The translations under genes were made by a program, and so were the position numbers. A DNA stretch of 9,327 nucleotides. Origin: a bacterium. Its GTDB lineage: Bacteria > KSB1 > UBA2214. Every line of letters starts with the position of its first letter. The stretch's first letter is position 1. The stretch lies in NCBI GenBank assembly GCA_029560815.1, contig JAKQKF010000496.1, forward strand, positions 1 through 9,327. The letters run 5' to 3'. This document shows positions 1 to 4,916 of this stretch, one piece after another. Below the pieces are notes generated by a model. The model searched no databases and was not told where the DNA came from. It was given only the letters and a program-made list of their open reading frames with translations.

Positions 1-1
1 C

Positions 2-124
2 GGCCGCATCAGCGACCGGCTGCCGCTGGGCTACTGCTTCATTTTCCTCTCGTTTGTCTACCTGTTCTTTGCCCTTGTGCTCCTCTCGACCATCCGCAGG
101 CGCTGGCACATCCGTATTGAATAG
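2..124 (+). CDS. C-terminal end of a membrane protein, probably an MFS-type transporter (5' truncated)
   Basis: An open frame enters from the left edge and stops at TAG 122-124, giving 40 residues. It begins GRISDRLPLGY, continues into one strongly hydrophobic segment (FIFLSFVYLFFALVLL) and ends in a basic cytoplasmic-type tail (STIRRRWHIRIE). A G-x-x-SDR-x stretch followed by a last helix and a short positive tail resembles the end of some major facilitator superfamily transporters. With only one helix visible, another polytopic membrane protein is possible. The downstream hairpin at 173-196 could end its transcript, although the better T-tract of that hairpin serves the opposite strand. Confidence 0.5.
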   Translation, partial: GRISDRLPLGYCFIFLSFVYLFFALVLLSTIRRRWHIRIE

Positions 125-165
125 CGTGTGGCCGCTGCCGATAGCGGGGGCCGGGGTGAAGAGAT

Positions 166-196
166 AAAAAAAAGCCCGCCAGATGGCTGGCGGGCT
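166..196 (-). terminator. Intrinsic terminator of the minus-strand secreted-protein gene (possibly bidirectional)
   Basis: AGCCCGCCAG (173-182) and CTGGCGGGCT (187-196) form a perfect 10-bp stem with a 4-nt loop. Eight A residues at 166-173 become a U-tract after the stem on the minus strand, 23 nt beyond the stop codon of the gene ending at 219. On the plus strand the stem is followed only by TGACTTTTAA, so termination of the gene ending at 124 would be weaker. Confidence 0.9.
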
Positions 197-218
197 TGAC
201 TTTTAACCGGGCGGATGA

Positions 219-1280
219 TTATTTCTTTTTTTCCTGCAGCTTGTAGCCGGCAGGGACCTCGAAGAGATCAGCGGCCAGATCGCCGGTGCTGATGCTCTTC
301 AATTCGGTGGTGCTGCGGAAGAGCACCTTCCGGTTGGGATCACCCTTGGGTTTGTCCGCCTTGCTCTTTTCCGCTTTGGCCTTGGCTGCGTCCTTGATCT
401 TTTTACCGAGCATCTTGCCGAAGGCTCCCTTGACATCGGTGACATCGGCGGGCTCGGGCTCCGGCTCCGCCTGAGCGGCCTCCAGCTCTTCCCCGGTCTG
501 CTGCGGCATGGTGTGCGTCGTCATCGAAGCGGTGGTCTCGGTGAGGATGGAGTAGCCCTCGACCTTTTTCATCTCCTCGGCCAGCTTTTTGAACTGTTCA
601 CCGTACTGGGCCATCAGCGGTCCCATCGTCTGCGCCATCTTGTCCAGGCCGAGTGCCTTGGCCAGGCGCATATCGAACTCGTTGGCTTTCTTCATCGCAG
701 CGGCAACGCTGACGCTGTTCCACATGTCCGCCGAGAGCAGCAGGGTATCGAGCTTGCCGGTGGCGAGCTGCTTGCCGATGGTGGTGACGGTGACCAGATA
801 GTGCTTGCAGTTAAAGCCGTTGATCTCTTTCTTTTCGCCGAGATCCCTGGCCTTGACGACCGGGGCCTGCCACTCATATTCCGGCTCGCCCTCCGGCTTT
901 TTCTCCTGCTTGCTCTCCGGTTTGCCCGTCATCGGCTGATTGAGGAGCCCCTCTTCCATCATTTTTTTGAACTCGGCGAAGGTCATTTCAGTGTATTTTT
1001 TGTCCTTGTCGTTCATCTGCCAGATCACCTCTTTATCGAGGCGGGTGATCTCGATCTGGGTCTCCTTGGGGCTCATGTGTTTCATGATTCCGCCGGTGAA
1101 TTTGACATTGCTCTCCTCACGGCGGGCATCGCCCTGGGTATAGCTCTTTTCCGTCGAGACGGAAGCGCCCATGCCCATAAAACCGTCGCTGGTGGTGATG
1201 CTCTCAATGGTGATCTGGGCCTCGAGGGCGGTGAAGGCGAAAAGGAGGGAGAGAAGGATGAAGGGGAAAGCTTTTTTCAT
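219..1280 (-). CDS. Secreted DUF4412-like protein of unknown function
   Basis: The 353-residue product starts with a classical signal peptide (MKK, then a Leu/Phe-rich core, likely cleavage after LEA near residue 21), so it should be exported to the periplasm or cell surface. The start at 1280 is chosen because GGAGG (complement of 1288-1292) lies 7 nt upstream and the signal peptide begins exactly there. The mature part contains a strand-rich stretch with WQMNDKDKKYTEM, a GFNCKHY motif around C158, a Glu/Pro-rich linker, a Lys/Ala-rich segment (DAAKAKAEKSKADK) and a terminal motif LFEVPAGYKL. The pattern of a reported-state sentence-like core ending in an F-x-V/L-P-AGY motif resembles DUF4412-type secreted proteins, for which no biochemical role is established. 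It is transcribed alone, with its own terminator. Family assignment is moderate; existence of the gene is nearly certain. Confidence 0.85.
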   Translation of the reverse strand: MKKAFPFILLSLLFAFTALEAQITIESITTSDGFMGMGASVSTEKSYTQGDARREESNVKFTGGIMKHMSPKETQIEITRLDKEVIWQMNDKDKKYTEMTFAEFKKMMEEGLLNQPMTGKPESKQEKKPEGEPEYEWQAPVVKARDLGEKKEINGFNCKHYLVTVTTIGKQLATGKLDTLLLSADMWNSVSVAAAMKKANEFDMRLAKALGLDKMAQTMGPLMAQYGEQFKKLAEEMKKVEGYSILTETTASMTTHTMPQQTGEELEAAQAEPEPEPADVTDVKGAFGKMLGKKIKDAAKAKAEKSKADKPKGDPNRKVLFRSTTELKSISTGDLAADLFEVPAGYKLQEKKK

Positions 1281-1583
1281 GATGAAACCTCCGGATTGAT
1301 ACGCGGGCGGTCTCCGGTGGCGCGGGATGGACCCGGGCCGGATCGACCAGTTACTTGCTTGAACAGCGGGGTGGCGGGCCCCATTCCCGTAATACGGTGC
1401 GGAATGTGACCTGCGCCATGTTTTGCATGAATCCCCCCAACGTGAAAATATACCGGCAAACATCAGATTATGAGGAATTTCCGGCACTGCAGACTGTGTT
1501 TTTTACTATTATCAAGTGAGAATGTTCCCTTGCAGCAGCAGCGCATCAGAATGGATTAAAACCGGCAGACAGGGCCAGCAGCG
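1281..1583. other. Divergent intergenic region between secreted-protein gene and ATP-grasp gene
   Basis: This 303-bp stretch must hold the promoters of both flanking genes. I see only weak candidates. For the plus strand, TTGCAG (1530-1535) and ATTAAA (1555-1560) are 19 bp apart. For the minus strand, TATATT (complement of about 1446-1452) lacks a convincing -35. An imperfect inverted repeat lies at 1382-1406: outer arms CATTCC and GGAATG, inner arms CCGTA and TACGG around a central A. It would fall in the leader of the minus-strand gene. No RNA gene or reliable coding sequence is visible. Confidence 0.5.
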
Positions 1584-2750
1584 ATGAATTTTGTTTTTCT
1601 TTCCCCCCATTTCCCGCCCAACTATTACCAGTTCTGCGTGCACCTTCACCATCTCGGCGTGAATGTCCTCGGCATTGCCGACGAGCCGTACAAGAATCTC
1701 CATCCCGAGCTCAAGGCGGTATTGAGTGAATACTATCACGTCGCGGACATGCACAACTATGACGAACTGCTGCGCGGCCTAGGCTGGTTCACCCACCGCC
1801 ATGGCAAGCTGGACCGTCTCGACTCCCAGAACGAATACTGGCTCGAGACCGAGGCGCGCCTGCGCAGCGATTTCAATATTTTCGGCCTCAACAACGAGAC
1901 CATCGCCCGCGTCAAGCGCAAATCCCTGATGAAAGAGATGTACGCCCGCGCCGGCGTCCCCCACGCCGAAGGGGCGGTGACTGCTACACTCGCTGAGGCG
2001 CGCCGGCTGGTCAAACGGATCGGCTATCCGGTCGTGGCCAAGCCCGACATCGGGGTGGGGGCCGCGCGCACCTGCAAGATCCGCAACGACGCCGAACTGG
2101 ACCGTTTCTTCGCGCAAAAGCCGCCGACCGACTATCTCATCGAGTCCTTCATCCGCGGCACTATCTTCACTTTCGACGGCCTCACCAACCGCGAGGGCGA
2201 GCCGGTCTTTTACACCAGTCACCGCTACAGCAACGGGGTGATGGAGACGGTCAACGATGCCGGCGATGTCTATTACTACTCCCTGCGCGAGATCCCGGCG
2301 GACCTCGAAGAGGCCGGGCGTCGCGTCCTGCGCGCCTACGACCTGCGCGAACGTTTTTTTCACCTCGAATTCTTCCGCACGGAAGAGGAGGGGCGCATCG
2401 TCGCCCTCGAGGTCAATATGCGCCCTCCCGGCGGCCTGACTACGGACATGTTCAACTATGCCAACGATATCGATATCTACCATGAGTGGGCGCATGTGGT
2501 GACCCACAACCGTTTCACCGCCAATTATGAGCGCAAATACCACTGCTGCTACGCCGGCCGGAAATTCGCCAGGCGCTACGCCCACAGCCACGAGGAGATT
2601 CTGCGCCGTTTTCCGCACCAGCTGGTCCACCACCAGACCATAACCGGACTCTTCAGCGCGGCAATGGGAGACTATGGCTATCTTTTCCGCTCGCCCGATG
2701 AAGAGGAGATCACAGCGATCGCGGCCTTTATTCTGGAACCGCAGGGGTGA
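1584..2750 (+). CDS. ATP-grasp domain protein, putative carboxylate-amine/thiol ligase
   Basis: The 388-residue cytoplasmic protein has the order expected of ATP-grasp enzymes. Residues 1 to about 105 form a pre-ATP-grasp Rossmann-like domain (MNFVFLSPHFPPNYYQFC), and the ATP-grasp fold runs to about residue 310. Visible landmarks are K153 in VVAKPDIGVGAA, E187 in LIESFIRG (ATP contacts), E262 in HLEFF, and E276/N278 in LEVNMRPPGG, which match the metal-binding acidic/Asn pair and following Arg. Such enzymes activate a carboxylate as acylphosphate and join it to an amine or thiol; the substrate here is unknown. The ATG at 1584 is the only in-frame start after an in-frame TAA at 1557, although its ribosome-binding site (AGGG) is weak. 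The C-terminal 75 residues (YHCCYAGRKFARRY onward) are outside the core fold. It is followed 19 bp later by an esterase gene on the same strand, so the two are probably co-transcribed. Confidence 0.9.
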   Translation: MNFVFLSPHFPPNYYQFCVHLHHLGVNVLGIADEPYKNLHPELKAVLSEYYHVADMHNYDELLRGLGWFTHRHGKLDRLDSQNEYWLETEARLRSDFNIFGLNNETIARVKRKSLMKEMYARAGVPHAEGAVTATLAEARRLVKRIGYPVVAKPDIGVGAARTCKIRNDAELDRFFAQKPPTDYLIESFIRGTIFTFDGLTNREGEPVFYTSHRYSNGVMETVNDAGDVYYYSLREIPADLEEAGRRVLRAYDLRERFFHLEFFRTEEEGRIVALEVNMRPPGGLTTDMFNYANDIDIYHEWAHVVTHNRFTANYERKYHCCYAGRKFARRYAHSHEEILRRFPHQLVHHQTITGLFSAAMGDYGYLFRSPDEEEITAIAAFILEPQG

Positions 2751-2769
2751 GGGGAGAAGTGAGGAGATC

Positions 2770-3504
2770 GTGCATATAGAACATCACACCTGGTGGAGCA
2801 ACCGGCTCGGCCAGAACATGTCGGTAAACGTCTACGGTCACGCGGGCAAGCCGGTGCTGGTCTTTCCGTGCCAGGGCGGTACGCACCGGGAGTACGAAGA
2901 TTTCGGCATGGTCGAGGCGATCTCCGGCTTTATCGACGCCGGCAGGATCAAACTTTTCACTGTCGACAGCGTCGACGACCAGTCCTGGAACAACCGGCGC
3001 CTTCATCCCGCCCAGCGTGTCGCCCGACACAAGGAGTACGAAAGCTACATCAATGAGGAGGTGCTCCCCCTCATCTACTATCACCATCAGGCGGAGGAGA
3101 AGCTGATGGTGACCGGCTGCAGCATGGGGGGCTACCACGCGGCCAACTATTTTTTCCGCCGCCCGGACCTCAGCGATATAATGATCTCGATCAGCGGCCT
3201 TTTCCAGCTCGACTATTTCATCGGCGACTATATGGATGACCAGATCTATTTCCACACCCCGCTGGCCTATCTGCCCGGGCTCAACGACCCCTGGTACATC
3301 GACCAGTACCGGCGCAGCCGCATCATCGTCGGGGTCGGCCAGGGGGAGTGGGAGGAGCCGATGGCCGTCGACGCCCTCAAACTCCAGAAAATTCTCGATG
3401 AGAAAGGGGTCCCCGCCTGGGTCGACCTCTGGGGGCATGACGTCAACCACGACTGGCCGTGGTGGCGCCGGATGATGCCCTATTTCCTCGGTACCATTTT
3501 TTAA
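2770..3504 (+). CDS. Alpha/beta-hydrolase, putative esterase
   Basis: The 244-residue protein resembles the putative-esterase branch of alpha/beta hydrolases. The nucleophile elbow is GCSMGG with S118 (AGC at 3121). An early VLVFPCQGGTHREYED segment probably supplies the oxyanion region, and a C-terminal GHDVNHDWPWW segment holds the likely catalytic His (H223 or H227). An aspartate to complete the triad cannot be fixed without a structure. There is no signal peptide, so it is probably cytoplasmic. The GTG start at 2770 is chosen because homologous-looking sequence (EHHTWWSNRLGQ) begins right after it. GAGGAG lies directly upstream with a short 3-nt spacer, and the in-frame sequence further upstream overlaps the preceding gene. 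ATG at 2818 is an alternative but would remove the conserved-looking N-terminus. Tight coupling to the ATP-grasp gene suggests that both act on the same small molecule. Confidence 0.88.
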   Translation: MHIEHHTWWSNRLGQNMSVNVYGHAGKPVLVFPCQGGTHREYEDFGMVEAISGFIDAGRIKLFTVDSVDDQSWNNRRLHPAQRVARHKEYESYINEEVLPLIYYHHQAEEKLMVTGCSMGGYHAANYFFRRPDLSDIMISISGLFQLDYFIGDYMDDQIYFHTPLAYLPGLNDPWYIDQYRRSRIIVGVGQGEWEEPMAVDALKLQKILDEKGVPAWVDLWGHDVNHDWPWWRRMMPYFLGTIF

Positions 3505-3515
3505 TCCCGCCCTCG

Positions 3516-3529
3516 CCACCGGCCGGTGG
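3516..3529. terminator. Possible weak bidirectional terminator between convergent genes
   Basis: CCACCGGCCGGTGG is a perfect 14-bp palindrome in the 27-bp gap between the convergent esterase and lactate dehydrogenase genes. As RNA it could form a 5-bp stem with a GGCC loop on either strand. There is no proper T-tract after it, so a role in termination rests mainly on its position. Confidence 0.3.
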
Positions 3530-3531
3530 TT

Positions 3532-4482
3532 CTACAAGCCCGCTGCGCGGATGGTCTCCCGGATGACCTCGGCCGAACGGCGCAGTCCTGACAGCTCCTT
3601 TTCGTTGAGCGGAAGATCGATGTGGCTCTGGATGCCGCCGCGGTTGAGAACCGAAGGCACGCTGACTGCGACGTCGGAGATGCCTTTGTATTCTGACAGC
3701 ACGCTGGAGACGGTGAGCACCGTATTCTGGTCGCGCGCGATACTCTCGATGATATAGAGAACCGCCAGCCCGATGGCATGATAGGTGGCGCCTTTCTTTT
3801 CGATCAGGTGATAGGCCGCGGTGCGCACCTGCTCAAAGATCTCCTCCTTGCGCAGCTGCGGACAGTTCTTGCCGCACTGGGCGCAATAGTCGTCCATTCT
3901 AAGCCCGGAGATATTGGCCAGGCTCCAGACCGGCACCTCGCTGTCGCCGTGCTCGCCGATGATCATGGCGTGCACATTGCGCGGATCCACGCCGCAGTGC
4001 TCACTCAGAAGATAGCGGAAGCGGGCACTGTCGAGCGAGGTGCCTGAACCGATCACCCGCCTGGAGGGCAGGCCCGAGAGCTTGACCGCGGCATAGGTGA
4101 GCACATCGACCGGGTTGGAGACGATGATCAGGATCGCGGAGGTGGTGTAGCGGGCGATGGCCGGAATGATCTGCCGGTAGATTTCGACATTGCGCCGGGT
4201 GAGCTCGAGCCTGCTCTCCCCGGGTTTTTGCGCAGCCCCCGCGGTGATGACGATAATATCCGCCTCCCGGCAATCGGCATAGTCGCCGGCGTAAATATGG
4301 GCCGGACGCACATAGGGCAAACCATGGCTCATGTCCTCCGCCTGGCCTTCGGCGAGGTCACGGTTGGCATCGATGAGGACGATTTCAGACGCGAGGCCGC
4401 GGATGAGCAGGGCATAGGCAAAGGTCGAGCCGACCTGCCCGGCGCCGATCACGGCCACCTTGAGGTTTGATTTATATTCCAT
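3532..4482 (-). CDS. ldh: L-lactate dehydrogenase, predicted FBP-responsive
   Basis: The 316-residue product matches the usual length of NAD-dependent L-lactate dehydrogenase, which interconverts pyruvate and L-lactate in the cytoplasm. A Rossmann motif GAGQVG (13-18) is followed by D38 for the NAD adenosine ribose. The substrate loop GAAQKPGESR carries Q85, the residue typical of lactate rather than malate dehydrogenase, and R91. N123 (VSNPVD), D151 and R154 (SLDSAR), H178 (GEHGD) and T233 complete the active site. R156 and H171 align with the R173/H188 pair (conventional numbering) that binds fructose-1,6-bisphosphate in allosteric bacterial enzymes, so activation by FBP is predicted. The YCAQCGKNC segment resembles the Cys cluster of some thermophilic homologues. 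The start at 4482 has GGAG (complement of 4491-4494) 8 nt upstream and gives the normal N-terminus. Upstream in-frame sequence to 4536 reads through a palindrome and is not part of the protein. The gene is monocistronic and convergent with the esterase. Confidence 0.95.
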   Translation of the reverse strand: MEYKSNLKVAVIGAGQVGSTFAYALLIRGLASEIVLIDANRDLAEGQAEDMSHGLPYVRPAHIYAGDYADCREADIIVITAGAAQKPGESRLELTRRNVEIYRQIIPAIARYTTSAILIIVSNPVDVLTYAAVKLSGLPSRRVIGSGTSLDSARFRYLLSEHCGVDPRNVHAMIIGEHGDSEVPVWSLANISGLRMDDYCAQCGKNCPQLRKEEIFEQVRTAAYHLIEKKGATYHAIGLAVLYIIESIARDQNTVLTVSSVLSEYKGISDVAVSVPSVLNRGGIQSHIDLPLNEKELSGLRRSAEVIRETIRAAGL

Positions 4483-4505
4483 CGAATTGACTCCGCTGCT
4501 ATTGG

Positions 4506-4519
4506 TTCGTATATACGAA
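4506..4519. promoter_or_regulatory. 14-bp perfect palindrome upstream of ldh, candidate operator
   Basis: TTCGTATATACGAA is a perfect palindrome 23 bp upstream of the ldh start codon and next to the A/T-rich ATTATTTT-type sequence that could hold the ldh promoter. Its position fits a repressor site in the promoter or leader of ldh. It does not match the Rex consensus (TTGTGAA-N4-TTCACAA), the usual redox regulator of lactate dehydrogenase genes. I cannot name the factor. Confidence 0.5.
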
Positions 4520-4548
4520 AATAATAACCTCCGCATGGTGAGAGCTAT

Positions 4549-4563
4549 TCCCGCCCGGCGGGA
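4549..4563. promoter_or_regulatory. GC-rich interrupted palindrome in the ldh/thiamine divergent region
   Basis: TCCCGCC (4549-4555) and GGCGGGA (4557-4563) form a perfect 7-bp inverted repeat around one central C. It sits between the ldh start and the riboswitch and is followed by a purine-rich run (GGAGGAGGAGGGGAAA). It could be a binding site for a regulator or simply a GC-rich chance repeat. No T-tract follows on either strand, so it is not a typical terminator. Confidence 0.25.
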
Positions 4564-4640
4564 GGGAGGAGGAGGGGAAATAAAAGCGGGCTGCAGGGTG
4601 TTCTGATGGGTGAACTGGAATGTTCTTTATAGCTTTCCAC

Positions 4641-4739
4641 CGTTAGGGGTGTCTCGCCACCTTTTTTGCGAGTCTGAGATCATACCCTATGTCCTTCGGG
4701 ACGATGACCTGATCCGGGTAATACCGGCGTAGGCAAACG
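4641..4739 (+). ncRNA. TPP riboswitch (THI box)
   Basis: The stretch reproduces the TPP aptamer element by element. Short P1 is CGTT (4641-4644) with AACG (4736-4739). P2 is GGGT (4647-4650) with ACCC (4684-4687). P3 is CTCGC (4653-4657) with GCGAG (4668-4672), followed by the conserved CTGAGA (4674-4679) that contacts the pyrimidine ring of TPP. The other arm has P4 CCT/AGG (4708-4710/4731-4733) and P5 CCGG/CCGG (4714-4717/4724-4727) with the hallmark ACCTGATCCGGGTAATACC and GGCGTAGG. An extra hairpin GTCC-TTCG-GGAC (4691-4702) closes the junction side with a stable UUCG loop. It precedes an intrinsic terminator and a thiamine-salvage operon, so TPP binding should switch the operon off. Confidence 0.96.
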
Positions 4740-4770
4740 AATCGGCCTTTTCGCATGCTCAAGCCGCTTC
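4739..4770 (+). promoter_or_regulatory. Candidate antiterminator stem of the TPP riboswitch
   Basis: GAATCGGC (4739-4746) can pair with GCCGCTTC (4763-4770) at seven of eight positions. That pairing uses the left arm of the terminator, and its first base is the last base of P1, so it is mutually exclusive with the terminator and competes mildly with P1. This is the geometry expected for a TPP-off switch. It rests on inspection only; no folding energies were computed. Confidence 0.4.
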
Positions 4771-4797
4771 CCCTTTTCAGGGAGCGGCTTTTTTATT
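4761..4797 (+). terminator. Intrinsic terminator of the TPP riboswitch expression platform
   Basis: AAGCCGCT plus CCC (4761-4772, one bulged T at 4769) pairs with GGGAGCGGCTT (4780-4790), giving an 11-bp stem with a 7-nt loop. Six T residues follow at 4789-4794, then ATT. It stands 22 nt after the aptamer and 120 nt before the receptor start codon. No plus-strand gene ends nearby, which supports a conditional role in the riboswitch rather than termination of an upstream gene. Confidence 0.9.
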
Positions 4798-4888
4798 GAG
4801 GTGGGAGTGAAACGGAGGATGCCCCTGTTCAGGGAGCGGCTTTTTTATTGAGGTGGGAGCGAGACGGAGGATGCCCCTGTTCAGGGAG
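4770..4888 (+). repeat. 52-bp tandem repeat in the riboswitch leader (two copies plus a partial third)
   Basis: Copy 1 is 4770-4821 and copy 2 is 4822-4873, differing at three positions (4774-4777 CTTTT versus CTGTT, T4808 versus C4860, A4811 versus G4863). A third copy begins at 4874 and matches for 15 bases (to 4888) before decaying into the sequence that holds the receptor ribosome-binding site. Each full copy contains CAGGGAGCGGC followed by T6ATTGAGG, that is, the right arm and U-tract of the riboswitch terminator. Copies 2 and 3 also contain CCCTG-TT-CAGGG, a small near-palindrome. The left arm of the terminator is not duplicated. Confidence 0.93.
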
Positions 4889-4900
4889 GCGAGCGTTTTT

Positions 4901-4906
4901 GAGGAG
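4901..4906 (+). promoter_or_regulatory. Ribosome-binding site of the TonB-dependent receptor
   Basis: GAGGAG lies 10 nt upstream of ATG 4917. It is located in the degenerate end of the third repeat copy, so the tandem duplication abuts the translation start. Confidence 0.75.
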
Positions 4907-4916
4907 ATAAAGTGCA

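Noticed and set aside
513..1409. 298-codon plus-strand frame opposite the secreted-protein gene
   Set aside because: It is a Leu/His/Gly-rich antisense shadow with no motif and no ribosome-binding site; the minus-strand frame has a signal peptide and terminator.
1351..1428. 25-codon minus-strand frame (MQNMAQVTF...) preceded by GGGGGG in the leader of the secreted-protein gene
   Set aside because: The purine run is not a proper Shine-Dalgarno sequence, and nothing in the peptide suggests attenuation or conservation. It could be chance.
1281..1487. N-terminal extension of the secreted-protein gene by 69 residues to an upstream ATG
   Set aside because: The extension would bury the signal peptide, and the strong GGAGG 7 nt before ATG 1280 marks the true start.
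1779..2633. 284-codon antisense frame opposite the ATP-grasp gene
   Set aside because: Val/Ala/Gly-rich composition with no domain, while the plus strand has all ATP-grasp motifs.
4483..4536. 18-residue N-terminal extension of lactate dehydrogenase
   Set aside because: It runs through the ribosome-binding site and the palindrome, and the start at 4482 gives the standard length.
4822..4849. A second autonomous terminator in repeat copy 2
   Set aside because: Its only local hairpin is CCCTG-TT-CAGGG with a 2-nt loop, separated from the T-tract by AGCGGC. It could terminate only by pairing with the distant left arm at 4761.
4770..4888. CRISPR array
   Set aside because: The copies are head-to-tail without unique spacers and no cas gene is present. 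It is a simple tandem duplication.
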